Notes under the pieces: model-generated
Database searches by the model: none
Told to the model about the DNA's origin: nothing
What the model saw: the letters and a program-made list of their open reading frames with translations, nothing else
In this document: positions 16,401-24,954 of the stretch, piece by piece
Layout: the number at the start of each line of letters is the position of its first letter
How positions within the stretch are numbered: the stretch's first letter is position 1
Position numbers and translations under genes: made by a program
DNA from: Polaromonas sp. JS666
GTDB lineage: Bacteria > Pseudomonadota > Gammaproteobacteria > Burkholderiales > Burkholderiaceae_C
Assembly: GCF_900103405.1 (NCBI RefSeq)
Contig: NZ_FNHX01000002.1
Location: 4,496 to 68,495, forward strand
DNA length: 64,000 nt
Reading direction: 5' to 3'

Positions 16401-18556
16401 CCCAGCTCAACGGCGACGCTGTGGGCCGTCGACGTGGTGTGTGCATTGCCGGTAACGGCGATGTTGCCCGTACCCGTGACCTTGGCCAGTGAGTCCAGCC
16501 GCACCCCGCGGGCCGCCTGGGCAATGATGGTGCCCCAGCCCGACTCGCCGATGATGGTGATAGTGCCGGCGCCGCCTGCCACGTTGGAGTTGGTGATGGC
16601 CACGCCTGCCGCCGAGCCGCTGGCGGCGACAGCAGCGGCGCCGCCGCTCTTGAGCTTTCCGGTGATGCCTATGGTGCCGCTGCCGGTGGTGCTGACGTTG
16701 GTCTGTGTGGCCCCGCTGTTGACCAGCTCGACCGCGTTATTGCCTGAATTGGTATTGGATGCGTCAATGCTGATGTTTCCGCTGCTGGTCAAACTGCTGC
16801 CGGCCAGCTTGATGGCTGAACTGGCGCTGCTGATGTTGGCATTGCCGCTGGTGAGGGTGGCACGGTCCAGCAGCACGCCGTACTGCGCCGTGTCCGCCGT
16901 GATGCCGTTGATGGTGAGGGCGCCGGTGCCTGCGTTCACGGTGCTCTGGGACACCAACACGCCCGAGTTTCCGGCCTGGCCCGCCCCGGTCAGCGAGATC
17001 GCCCCTCCGGCAGTCTGCACAGCCGCGTTGCTGATATCCAGCGCGCCGGCGGAGTTGACGGTGATCGTGCCGGCGCCGCCGGTCACGGCGAGCCCGGAAC
17101 TCTTGATGGACTGGGAGGCCGAGGCTGTATTCACGTTAATCGTGCCGCCGCCTGAGACCTTGAAGGTCAGGGCGGTGCCGTCCCCGCTGCCCGTGAGGTC
17201 TATGCCGGTGCCGCTTGCCCCGGTCGTCTTGATGATGAGGTTCAGGCCACTGGGCATTTCCACATCGGCATTGCTGAAGTTGCCCGTCGTGTTGATCGAG
17301 TCCGTGGCCTGGATGGTCATGTCGGAACCCGCGGCTTCAAGCGTGTCCTCATAAATGGTGTTGGCCGCCGCACCATTGCCGGCCGCAATGGTCATCGTGG
17401 CCGGGTCCAGCAGCCAGTTGCCGTTCTTGCCTTGCGGCGCCCGCGTATTGACCCTGAAGCTTGGCAGTATCCTGAAGTTCGCGGCGCTGGTTTCGATAAA
17501 GCCGCCGTCACCGCCGTCGGGTGCGCTGGCATCCAGCGTGCCGCCGATATGGACCATGCCGTGTTCCATGTCGCCGATCAGCATGATGCGGCCGGCCTTG
17601 TTGGCAAGGGTCTTCGCTTCAATGATGCCGGTGTTGTTCACCGTGGCGGAGGTCAGGCTGTCGAGCGCTTTCGCGCCCAGCAGCACCTGCCCGCCGTTGG
17701 CCTGGATCAGCTGTTTGTTCTCGGCCAGCGCATTGATCGCGCCCTGGTCAATGCTGTAGCCCAGCAGGCTGCCGTTGTCGAGGTTCAGCGTGACCTTGTT
17801 GCCAGCGGCAAGCAGCGCAGTGCCCAGCGTGGCGGTCATCACACCTTCGTTGCGCACTTCGGGGGCCAGCAACGCCAGGTAGCCGCCCTGCCCTGCGTTC
17901 AGCGTGCCCTGATTCACCACCGAGCCGCCGGAGCCCGTGAACACGTTGTTGCCGGCCATGAAGTCGGCATTGCTCATGTTCAAGGTAGAAGCCACCAGTC
18001 CGCCGACGTTCACTTGCGACCCCGCGCCAAACAGCACACCGTTCGGGTTCAGGATAAACACTTGGCCATTGGCCGTGAGGCTGCCGAGCAGCTCGCTGGG
18101 GCTGCTGCCGGTGATGCGGTTCAACGCAATAGCCTGCGCGTTGGGCTGGTTGAATACCAAAGCCTCATTGGCACGGGTGGACAGTGAAGTCCAGTCAATC
18201 GCCAGTCTCTGCGTCGCCTGGTTGATCGTGGTGACGTTGCCCGCGGTGGCGACGGTGCCTGCGCCGGCGACGACGGCCGCATTGGCCGCATCTGCAGCGT
18301 CCGCCTGCGGAACCATAAGCAAGAGAGATGACAGAACACCGAGAGCCGCCTTGCAGACGGCGTTAAGCGTGAACCCGCCACCACCTTCGCCCCCATACCC
18401 GCCATCACCTTGATGAACCGAACTGCAATCCACACTTGGGCGAACCGAGCCGCCCTTGCTTTTGCCTCTGGCGTTCTCAGCCACAGCCACCCACAGGCTC
18501 AGGGCGGTGTTCCAGACGAGGCGGTAAATACGGTTCATGCTGGCGTGGCTTTTCAT
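13463..18556 (-). CDS. Filamentous-haemagglutinin-like exoprotein with MBG domain (adhesin 2)
   Basis: 1697 residues from the ATG at 18556; an in-frame upstream start at 18607 would add 17 residues. The start MKSHASMNRIYRLVWN is the same ESPR as in adhesin 1, and the TPS/haemagglutination-activity domain is closely similar (FILNPNGVLFGAGSQVNVGG). A long Gly/Thr/Asn-rich beta-helix follows. Near the C-terminus (about residues 1545-1625) is one MBG-type domain with the phrase KAYGGADPALTYTV. There are no GLUG or YDG repeats, so adhesins 1 and 2 share the secretion end and differ in the distal part. A TpsB partner is not in the window. The gene diverges from the RR3-kinase pair at 18949. Surface adhesion is inferred from the family. 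Confidence 0.85.
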   Translation of the reverse strand: MKSHASMNRIYRLVWNTALSLWVAVAENARGKSKGGSVRPSVDCSSVHQGDGGYGGEGGGGFTLNAVCKAALGVLSSLLLMVPQADAADAANAAVVAGAGTVATAGNVTTINQATQRLAIDWTSLSTRANEALVFNQPNAQAIALNRITGSSPSELLGSLTANGQVFILNPNGVLFGAGSQVNVGGLVASTLNMSNADFMAGNNVFTGSGGSVVNQGTLNAGQGGYLALLAPEVRNEGVMTATLGTALLAAGNKVTLNLDNGSLLGYSIDQGAINALAENKQLIQANGGQVLLGAKALDSLTSATVNNTGIIEAKTLANKAGRIMLIGDMEHGMVHIGGTLDASAPDGGDGGFIETSAANFRILPSFRVNTRAPQGKNGNWLLDPATMTIAAGNGAAANTIYEDTLEAAGSDMTIQATDSINTTGNFSNADVEMPSGLNLIIKTTGASGTGIDLTGSGDGTALTFKVSGGGTINVNTASASQSIKSSGLAVTGGAGTITVNSAGALDISNAAVQTAGGAISLTGAGQAGNSGVLVSQSTVNAGTGALTINGITADTAQYGVLLDRATLTSGNANISSASSAIKLAGSSLTSSGNISIDASNTNSGNNAVELVNSGATQTNVSTTGSGTIGITGKLKSGGAAAVAASGSAAGVAITNSNVAGGAGTITIIGESGWGTIIAQAARGVRLDSLAKVTGTGNIAVTGNAHTTSTAHSVAVELGTGSEVSSTGGNVEVRGQMLSALAAAADTKGIIAKGKLQSGAASRIFLDGVADMDDGTTGIGILVDAGADLIAGTGGLSVSGAGQGLSTTATFTGISMAGGSLSSTGAISMDGRGNSAVVHAAGSQGLSLTGGSINSNGAAMSLLGSGMAPASPAINFDLNINGTGINSGGGDIALRGERVNIGSAVNAGAGRVTINTVSSFRAITLGGASETAAMNLSNDELNRITASAIAIGRINNTGGIVIGNTGGDINLASSPTLSLINNNVTGAISQTAAITVANLNANARSVVLANTGNQISQISGRAYDTANFQVRSASALSVGTVDGTAGITHSGTGMVMLHSSGAVTQTQAIVGNTLQVTSFGGMTLTNAGNRIQSFGNLTNSLSGNLTLRNTAATASFLSGIFSQGRVDIANTGNIFLGGSALSTSSNATGTTAGTAGFSLVATGGISAQTVSPNIWTPSGGSVYLEAGNGSIGASTAAPVTIWDASSVTAVANGGASQVNLALNSGASLENISAPGAVSVTAAAGNLAVKTVAGSSVTLGAAAGTITDANGAANNITATTLNASARDGITLGTDVTGLQTLTTTGATGDISIAAANAVNTSNFGITTNAGSAQTVSLSSSAGITVDAAFGNVQDKLKLTTTAGNIAINGALTASELMLSAAGTSTQTAAITATGLELLGTGTHTLNNAGNAVTTLAGNTGNAEYSQAGALSVGTVNTVGLTATGKVLVRTTGAASDLTLNNGVTSGSAANDSLVLAAGRNFVNNAGAGALNPGAGRFLVYSTDPTANTFGGLVSTGNAFGRTFAANAPTHASMTSLTGNRFVYSVVPTLNVSGDNQSKAYGGADPALTYTVNSGLVAGDTAATALGGALSAPTGTATTGPTHAITQGTLASALGYNVVYTNGTLTMTGTPPAPPLPASAFGVTAALDGAYVTALNTIAGTDKLTGNSIDSESTVLDDAALIKALNTAAAEAEGQDKAE

Positions 18557-18948
18557 GGAAGCTTTCGTTGACGGGCGGGACTTGCAGCGAACCAGGTTGC
18601 TCGCCAATCAGTCGGGCCGGCGCCCCCCCGCTGTTGTGGAACGCCTGCCTGACCGGCCGTCATCGTACGAAACACGAAAGCCGCTGTCTGTCGCACATAT
18701 TCGCTACACCCAGATATCTTCAGGGGTCGCTCCCGGACTCAATATTGGACCTTAGACCAGCAGAAATGGGCGCCAATCGCTATCAAAAATATAGCACATG
18801 GATCATCCGGGTGGCATGATCACCGGCACTGACGGGCAGCGAACAGGCCTTGCCGGTGACCAGACACCGGTTACCGGCTTGCATGTAGAACAAACAATCT
18901 ACACGAATAGCGAGTCGTGCGACCAAAACCGTCGCAAAATGTCGCCTG
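18557..18948. other. Divergent intergenic region between adhesin 2 and RR3, with an inverted repeat
   Basis: This 392-base gap must contain the promoters of both adhesin 2 (minus) and RR3 (plus). It lacks the TGTCCC/GGGACA element found in the other gaps of this island. It has an inverted repeat GCCGGTGACC (18852-18861) and GGTTACCGGC (18869-18878) with one mismatch and a 7-nt spacer, about 70 bp upstream of RR3. An AT-rich stretch around 18784-18796 is a possible promoter part. Confidence 0.45.
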
Positions 18949-19644
18949 ATGAATGCACCTCCCGCTGAACAAGACCTGCCCGTGATCCACGTCGCAATCG
19001 TCGAGGACGATCCGAGCTTTCGCGGGGCGCTGAGTCGCGTGGTGCAGGGCGCTTCTGACATGCGCCTGGTGGGCGCGGCGGGCACCCGCGCCGAAGGCTT
19101 GCAGATGCTCAAGCGACCGCCGGCCGATGTGCTGCTGGTTGATTTGGGCCTGCCCGATGGCTCAGGCATCGACGTGATCCGCGCGGCTTCCCAGCAGTGG
19201 CCGGCCTGCAGCATCATGGTGAGTACCAATTTTGGCGACGAGACGCATGTGATGCAGTCGATCGAATCCGGCGCTGCCGGCTACCTGCTGAAAGACAGCT
19301 CACCGCTGAAAATGGCGGCCGAGATCCGCAGCCTGGCCAGCGGCGGCAGCCCGATCAGCCCCATCATCGCCCGGCAGGTGCTGGCGCGCTTTCGCCGCAG
19401 CACCGCAGCGGGCGCCGGCACGACGCCCGCCGATATCGACGCGTCCTCGCTGCTGTCGGCGCGTGAAAAGGAAGTGCTGGACTACATCACCAAAGGTTTC
19501 ACCGCGGTGGAAATTGCCAGGCTGATGGAGTTGTCGCCCTTCACGGTGCGCACTTTTGTGCGGCGCATCTACAGCAAACTCAAGGTCACCTCCAAGGCTG
19601 AAGCGATCTACGAAGCCAGGCACCAGGGCATTCTGTCGCAGTAG
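18949..19644 (+). CDS. LuxR/NarL-family response regulator (RR3)
   Basis: 231 residues. The receiver has IVEDD, phosphoacceptor Asp in LLVDLGLPDGSG (about residue 63), Thr in MVSTNFGD and Lys in GYLLKDSS. The C-terminal LuxR helix-turn-helix has LSAREKEVLDYITKGFTAVEI and TVRTFVRRIYSKLKV. The kinase gene at 19656 starts 11 bp downstream, so the pair is co-transcribed. It is a close paralogue of RR4 at 21850 and belongs to a different subgroup from RR1/RR2. All catalytic receiver residues are present. Confidence 0.9.
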   Translation: MNAPPAEQDLPVIHVAIVEDDPSFRGALSRVVQGASDMRLVGAAGTRAEGLQMLKRPPADVLLVDLGLPDGSGIDVIRAASQQWPACSIMVSTNFGDETHVMQSIESGAAGYLLKDSSPLKMAAEIRSLASGGSPISPIIARQVLARFRRSTAAGAGTTPADIDASSLLSAREKEVLDYITKGFTAVEIARLMELSPFTVRTFVRRIYSKLKVTSKAEAIYEARHQGILSQ

Positions 19645-19655
19645 TTGCCGTGCGC

Positions 19656-21614
19656 ATGCCCTTTCATAACCACCGGCTCCTGCGTTTTTTGCCCCGCGTA
19701 GCGCTGCTGGCAGCAGCCGCGGTGCTGACGGGTCTTGTCGCCTGCGACTCTGCGGACACCCGCGCGGGTGCTTCCCCCGGCGCAGCGGCCCTGCATCTCA
19801 CCCAGGCTGACTGGCAGGTGCAAACCGATGCGGGCTTCACCTCGCCACCGCTCACCCTCGACGGCCAAACCCTGCTGGACCACTGGCAACCCGTTGCGCT
19901 GCCGCACGCCTTGCCCGTCTCGGTGCTGGGACAGGCCCGGGCGGCAGCATCCGCCGGTGTGGCACCCGTCACACGCACCAGCTGGTTTCGACTGACCGTG
20001 CCGCCGGTCCCGGCATCGTCCGCGCCGCTGGCGCTGTATGCGGCCCGCGTGCGCACCGACGGCACCCTCGCGGTGTATGCCGACGGTCACCTGATACACA
20101 CCGCACAGCAGCAAGGCCCCTTATGGAACAGCCCGCACACGCCGCTGTGGGTGCTGCTGGAGAAATCACCCGATGGCCGCCCGCCGCGCGAGATCACGCT
20201 GCGCATCGAGCACACGGCGGCGACCCAAGTGGCGCTGTCGTCACTGTGGCTGGGCCCGGTGGATGCCATCAGCTGGCGCTACCACGGCCGCCAATGGCTG
20301 CAGCAGGAATTGCCGGGCATGTTCAGCTCGGCTTTCCTCGCGGTCGGCATCTTCGCCCTGCTGGTGTGGTTGCGGCGCCGGCATGAGCCGGGCTACCTGC
20401 TGTTTTTTGTGCTGGCGGCCATGTCCTTCATCCGGGGCCTGCATTTCTATGTGAACTTCCCGATTGCCAACGACTGGTTTGCCTGGTTCACCGTCAACTC
20501 GCTGTTCTGGCTGGTCACGGTGGTGCACTTTTCAATCGGCCTGCTGCACCGGCGCCGGCAACTGTGGCTGACGCGGGCACTGATCACCGCGTCCGTGCTG
20601 ATGGCCCTGCTGACCCTGCCCCTGTGGCCGGCCCTGCCCAACACGCCGAGGACCACGCCCATGCTGTATGTGGTGGCCGCACTGATGGGCGTGAGCGTCA
20701 GCGTGGCGGGCATCGTCAACGCCTGGGGGCGCTCGCGCGACGCCATGGTGGTGGCCATCGGGACGGTGCTGGCCACGCTCTTCAGCGCGACCGACTGGCT
20801 GGTACAGAATAATTTCATCAGCCCCGAAAACTGGTATCTGGGCCCGCATACCAACGCGATCACCTTCAGCGTCTTCGGTTACGTGATGTACCGCCGTTAC
20901 ACCGGCGCCATTGCGGAGGTCGAGCAGGTCAACGCCAGCCTGGCCGAGCGCCTGCGGGCGCGCGAAGCCGAACTTGAAGCCAGCCACCGCAGCCTGCGCG
21001 AGATCGCCCAGCAGCAGATGCTGAGCAACGAACGCCAGCGCATGATGCAGGACATGCACGACGGCTTGGGCTCGACGCTGATCAGCGCCATCCGCTCCGT
21101 CGAGGTCGGCGGCATGAGCGACGAACGCGTGAAGCAAACCCTCAAGGACTGCATGGACGACCTGAAGCTCGCCATCGACTCGATGGAGCCGGTTGAAGCC
21201 GACCTGTTGCTGCTGCTGGCCACACTGCGTTTTCGGCTCGAGCCCCGGCTGGAAGGCACCGGCATCACGCTGCTCTGGGAAGTTCAGGAACTCCCCGCGC
21301 TGGACTGGCTGGACCCTTCAAACGCGCTGCACATTTTGCGCATCCTGCAGGAGGCTTTCGCCAACATCCTCAAGCACGCCCAGGCCAGCGAAATACGCGT
21401 AACCACCGCCGCGGGCGACGGCTGGGTGTGCGTCGGCATCACCGACAACGGCAAGGGCTTTGCGGTGGAGGAAGCGCTAGGCAACGGCGGCAAGGGCCTG
21501 GCCAACCAGCGACGCCGCGCGCAGGCCATAGGCGGTGATGTGGCGTTTGAATCATCGGCAGCCGGCACACGGCTGACATTGCGCCTGCCGGAAAAGCGCC
21601 CCGCAACCATGTGA
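19656..21614 (+). CDS. 7TM-type sensor histidine kinase, HisKA_3 family (HK2)
   Basis: 652 residues from the ATG at 19656 (a GTG at 19650 is also possible). An N-terminal signal anchor contains a lipobox-like LVAC. A periplasmic 7TMR-DISM-like extracellular domain follows (about 40-215), then a run of about seven membrane helices (about 220-415) and a short coiled coil (EVEQVNASLAERLRAREAEL). The kinase core has the HisKA_3 phospho-His in QDMHDGLGSTL near residue 465 and HATPase_c DNGKGF. It is the likely partner of RR3. The whole protein is paralogous to HK3 at 22556-24430, down to the segment SMEPVEADLLLLLATLRFRL. Confidence 0.88.
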   Translation: MPFHNHRLLRFLPRVALLAAAAVLTGLVACDSADTRAGASPGAAALHLTQADWQVQTDAGFTSPPLTLDGQTLLDHWQPVALPHALPVSVLGQARAAASAGVAPVTRTSWFRLTVPPVPASSAPLALYAARVRTDGTLAVYADGHLIHTAQQQGPLWNSPHTPLWVLLEKSPDGRPPREITLRIEHTAATQVALSSLWLGPVDAISWRYHGRQWLQQELPGMFSSAFLAVGIFALLVWLRRRHEPGYLLFFVLAAMSFIRGLHFYVNFPIANDWFAWFTVNSLFWLVTVVHFSIGLLHRRRQLWLTRALITASVLMALLTLPLWPALPNTPRTTPMLYVVAALMGVSVSVAGIVNAWGRSRDAMVVAIGTVLATLFSATDWLVQNNFISPENWYLGPHTNAITFSVFGYVMYRRYTGAIAEVEQVNASLAERLRAREAELEASHRSLREIAQQQMLSNERQRMMQDMHDGLGSTLISAIRSVEVGGMSDERVKQTLKDCMDDLKLAIDSMEPVEADLLLLLATLRFRLEPRLEGTGITLLWEVQELPALDWLDPSNALHILRILQEAFANILKHAQASEIRVTTAAGDGWVCVGITDNGKGFAVEEALGNGGKGLANQRRRAQAIGGDVAFESSAAGTRLTLRLPEKRPATM

Positions 21615-21719
21615 TTCCGCCGATTGCAACAAAAGCGTTAACACCGTCATCCGCCGATACGCTGTTGTCCCTCTTTCCGGCGAACAGGCCGGAATTCCGT
21701 GCCGCACGGGATCCCAAAC

Positions 21720-21739
21720 TGTCCCTAGATATGGGGACA
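21720..21739. promoter_or_regulatory. Candidate operator, copy F
   Basis: TGTCCCTAGATATGGGGACA, differing from copy A at one position of the 20-mer. It lies in the gap between HK2 (stop at 21614) and RR4, about 120 bp upstream of the preferred RR4 start. It is the only copy on the RR3/RR4 side of the island. Confidence 0.5.
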
Positions 21740-21849
21740 CGCAATGGCCCGTCCTTGAAGCACAATGGCATTATTTCCAGCCGCCCGCTCACGCCCTCAT
21801 GGTGAGCAAGCCAGGCATGCACAAGGCATGCGCCAATGCAGGAACCGAG

Positions 21850-22542
21850 ATGCAGCAGACCAGCCCCAATCCGTCCCTCATCCACGTGGCGCTCGTGGAG
21901 GATGACGTCCTTTTCCAGAACGCCATCGTGACCGCCATTGCGGCCTCGCCCGATATACGCCTGATGAGCCTGGCCAGCACGCGCGCGCAAGGCCTGCAGT
22001 CGCTGCAAAGCGCGCCCGCCGACGTGCTGCTGGTGGACCTGGGCCTGCCCGACGGCTCGGGCATAGACGTGATACGCGCGGCGCATGCGCAGTGGCCGAC
22101 CTGCGCCATCATGGTGTGCACGGCCTTCGGCGATGAGGCGCATGTGTTGCAGTCCATAGAGGCCGGCGCATCGGGCTACCTGCTGAAAGACAGCGAGCCC
22201 GAGAACATGCTGCACGAGATCCGCAGCCTGCACGGCGGCGGCAGCCCGATCAGCCCGCTGATCGCGCGGCAGATTCTGATGCGCTTTCGCGCCGCGCCTC
22301 CGGTGGCACCGGCTGCCGCGCCGGCCCCGGCCGCCGGCGAGCAGGCCGTGCTGTCCAGCCGCGAAAAGGAAGTGCTGGAGCTGATCACCAAAGGCTTTAC
22401 CGCCGACGAGATCGCGCGGCTGATGCAGGTCTCGCAGCACACGGTGCAGACCTATGTGCGGCGTATTTACAGCAAGCTCAATGTGAACTCCCGGGCCGAA
22501 GCGATTTATGAAGCCAGGAACCAGGGCATTCTGGCGGCCTGA
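21850..22542 (+). CDS. LuxR/NarL-family response regulator (RR4)
   Basis: 230 residues from the ATG at 21850, chosen because CAGGAA lies just upstream and the length then matches RR3 (231). In-frame ATGs at 21799 and 21817 are possible. The receiver has LVEDD, Asp in LLVDLGLPDGSG, Thr in MVCTAFGD and Lys in GYLLKDSE. The LuxR helix-turn-helix has LSSREKEVLELITKGFTADEI and TVQTYVRRIYSKLNV. It is closely paralogous to RR3 and precedes HK3 by about 13 bp. Confidence 0.88.
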   Translation: MQQTSPNPSLIHVALVEDDVLFQNAIVTAIAASPDIRLMSLASTRAQGLQSLQSAPADVLLVDLGLPDGSGIDVIRAAHAQWPTCAIMVCTAFGDEAHVLQSIEAGASGYLLKDSEPENMLHEIRSLHGGGSPISPLIARQILMRFRAAPPVAPAAAPAPAAGEQAVLSSREKEVLELITKGFTADEIARLMQVSQHTVQTYVRRIYSKLNVNSRAEAIYEARNQGILAA

Positions 22543-22555
22543 GCTGCGCGAAGGC

Positions 22556-24430
22556 ATGCTTCGCTGGCTGCTGCTGTGTGCCTGGCTGCTGGCTTGCGGC
22601 CCCGCCGCCTGGGCCGCGGGGACTGTCGTGCACTACACCCAGGCCGAGATGCTGCGCGTGGAGGCGGCGAGCTTCAAGCCGCTGGCCGCCACGGTCGACG
22701 ACGGCGCCCTGTCCGGAAGCTGGACCCAGGTGGCATTGCCGCGCGTGATTGAAACACCGGCCGCTTCGGATACCGGCAAGCGGCCGGTGGTCACTACCTG
22801 GCTGCGCATACACCTCGATGCGCTGCAGGGAAGCAAAGGCCCCACGCATTTCTACCTGATACGCTGGCTCGCCGCCGGCCAGATCGCGGTGTATGCCGAC
22901 GGGCAGTTGCGCTACCGCTCCACCGGCAGCCCGGTCTGGAACCTCTTTAACCACCCCGCGCTGCTGCTGCCGCTGAACCTGACCGCCGACAGCCCGCCGC
23001 CGAAAACCCTGTTGATACGACTGGACAGCCTGCCCTCGCCCGAGGCCGGGATTTCCTCCTTCTATGCCGGCGACTCCGACAGCCTGGTCGAAATGGCCGC
23101 CAAGCGCGACTGGCTGGCTTACCAGCTGCCCTTTATGTGCAGCGCGGCCTTCCTCGCGGTGGGGCTTTTCTCTCTGGCTGTCTGGGTGGTGCGCCGCCAG
23201 CCGGCCAGCCTCTACCTGTTCGCGATCGCGGTGCTGGGTGCCACGCGCCGCTGGCATTTCCAGCTGGGCCCCGAAAAACTCATCGTCAGCGACGCCTGGT
23301 TTATCTGGCTGACCCTCAATGCCCTGATGTGGCAGTCGCTGATCACCCACTACTTCCTGCAGTTCCTGCACGGCCGCGCCATGCCCCGGCTCAGTCGCGT
23401 GATGCTGGCGATGGCTGTGGTGTTTTCTATCGTCACGCTGCCCTTTGCCTCCGTCTTCTCCAGCCTGCTGGCGCTGCGGCCCTATGCCCACCTGCTGCTG
23501 ATCTCCATGGCCACAATCATCGTGGCGGTCGGGCTGTGGCACTCATGGCGCAGCCGCTCGCTGGACGCGAAGATGCTGTCAACAGTCTTTCTGGTCAACT
23601 ATGTGTTCGGCGTCTACGACTGGGCACGCCTCAAGTACGTGCTGGACCTGGAGAGCTACTACCTCACGCCTTATGCGGCCATGCTGATGTTCGGCGTGTT
23701 TGTGGTGATCATGTTCCGCCAGTACGTGGGCGCCCTGGCCACCGTGGAGCAGCTCAACACCGGGCTGGAAGAAAGCCTCAAGAACCGCGAAACCGAACTC
23801 GCGGCGAGCTATGAGAGGCTGCGCGAAGTCGAGCAGCGCGAGCTGCTGAGCCAGGAGCGCCAGCGCCTCACGCAGGACATGCACGACGGCCTGGGTTCCT
23901 CGCTGGTCAGCGCGCTGCGCGTGGTCGAGGGCGGCCGGCTGGGCGAGGCCGAGGTGGCCGAGGTCCTCAAGGGCTGTATAGACGACCTCAAGCTGACCAT
24001 AGATTCGATGGAGCCGGTGGAGGCCGACCTGCTGCTGCTACTGGCCACGCTGCGCTTTCGCCTGGGCCCGCGCCTGGCGGGCGCCGGCATCTCGCTGCGC
24101 TGGGAAGTTTCCGACGTGCCGCCGCTGGACTGGCTGAACCCGCGCAACGCGCTGCACATACTGCGCATCCTGCAGGAGGCCTTCACCAACACCCTCAAGC
24201 ACACCAACGCCACGCAGATCAGGGTGATGACCGGCGCCGAAGACGGTTATGTCAGCGTGATCATTGCCGACAACGGCGGCGGTTTTTCCATCAGCGAGGC
24301 GCTGGCCGGCGGCGGCAAGGGCCTGGCCAACCAGCAGCGCCGCGCCCAGGCCATAGGCGCGGAGCTTTTGCTGCATTCCTCGGCTACGGGCACCACGCTG
24401 ACGCTCAAGCTGCCGCAAAAGCGCCCGTAG
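22556..24430 (+). CDS. 7TM-type sensor histidine kinase, HisKA_3 family (HK3)
   Basis: 624 residues from the ATG at 22556, where a signal peptide begins (MLRWLLLCAWLLACGPAAWA). An ATG at 22508 would overlap RR4 by 35 nt. A periplasmic domain is followed by several membrane helices (about 200-385). A coiled coil leads to the HisKA_3 site QDMHDGLGSSLVSALR (near residue 440) and a HATPase_c domain (ADNGGGF). It is the likely partner of RR4. Its paralogy to HK2 shows that the RR-HK pair was duplicated in tandem; the sensor domains have diverged more than the kinase cores. Confidence 0.87.
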   Translation: MLRWLLLCAWLLACGPAAWAAGTVVHYTQAEMLRVEAASFKPLAATVDDGALSGSWTQVALPRVIETPAASDTGKRPVVTTWLRIHLDALQGSKGPTHFYLIRWLAAGQIAVYADGQLRYRSTGSPVWNLFNHPALLLPLNLTADSPPPKTLLIRLDSLPSPEAGISSFYAGDSDSLVEMAAKRDWLAYQLPFMCSAAFLAVGLFSLAVWVVRRQPASLYLFAIAVLGATRRWHFQLGPEKLIVSDAWFIWLTLNALMWQSLITHYFLQFLHGRAMPRLSRVMLAMAVVFSIVTLPFASVFSSLLALRPYAHLLLISMATIIVAVGLWHSWRSRSLDAKMLSTVFLVNYVFGVYDWARLKYVLDLESYYLTPYAAMLMFGVFVVIMFRQYVGALATVEQLNTGLEESLKNRETELAASYERLREVEQRELLSQERQRLTQDMHDGLGSSLVSALRVVEGGRLGEAEVAEVLKGCIDDLKLTIDSMEPVEADLLLLLATLRFRLGPRLAGAGISLRWEVSDVPPLDWLNPRNALHILRILQEAFTNTLKHTNATQIRVMTGAEDGYVSVIIADNGGGFSISEALAGGGKGLANQQRRAQAIGAELLLHSSATGTTLTLKLPQKRP

Positions 24431-24518
24431 CGGGCAAGGGCTTTGGCTGCGCGGCCCGCCGGTGCTTTACACCGCGTCTTCATAATCGCGGGATAGCCCT
24501 TAGCGCCCACACACCGCC

Positions 24519-24950
24519 ATGAACCTTTTTTTACGACCCAGCATTCTTTCCGCCCTGCTGTGCTGCACCCTCGCGCAAGCCCAGCCCGCCGCCCCCAGCT
24601 CCGCAACAAGCCATCCGATTGTGGGCACCTGGAGCTGGACCCTGCCCGGCAAGACCTGCACCGAAACCTGGCAATACCGCACCGACGGCAGGCGTCTGGG
24701 CACCAGCGGTGAGGAAGTCACCCAGGGCGACTACCAGGTGCCGGCCAAGCCCACAACGACGGGCTTTTACCCGCTGACCGAAACCGTGACCAGCAGCAAC
24801 GGCAAGCGCGACTGCTCGGGCGACCTGCATACGGACGGGGACGAAAGCGTGATCCGCTTTATCCAGTTCAGTCCCAAGCAGGACCAGTTCATCGTCTGCA
24901 AGGCCGCTTCACTTGAGGCCTGTTTCGGGCCGCTCAAGCGCGTTCAATGA
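24519..24950 (+). CDS. Small secreted protein of unknown function
   Basis: 143 residues. A clear signal peptide (MNLFLRPSILSALLCCTLAQAQ) is followed by a compact domain with the phrases PIVGTWSWTLPGKTCTETWQYRTDG and KTTGFYPLTET-like beta-rich sequence. It has several cysteines (TCTET, RDCSGD, VCKAASLEACFG) that could form disulphides. The GTW start is reminiscent of lipocalin-like domains, but no family is assigned. It is convergent with cobQ, with only 4 bases between the two stops. Confidence 0.75.
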   Translation: MNLFLRPSILSALLCCTLAQAQPAAPSSATSHPIVGTWSWTLPGKTCTETWQYRTDGRRLGTSGEEVTQGDYQVPAKPTTTGFYPLTETVTSSNGKRDCSGDLHTDGDESVIRFIQFSPKQDQFIVCKAASLEACFGPLKRVQ

Positions 24951-24954
24951 TGGG

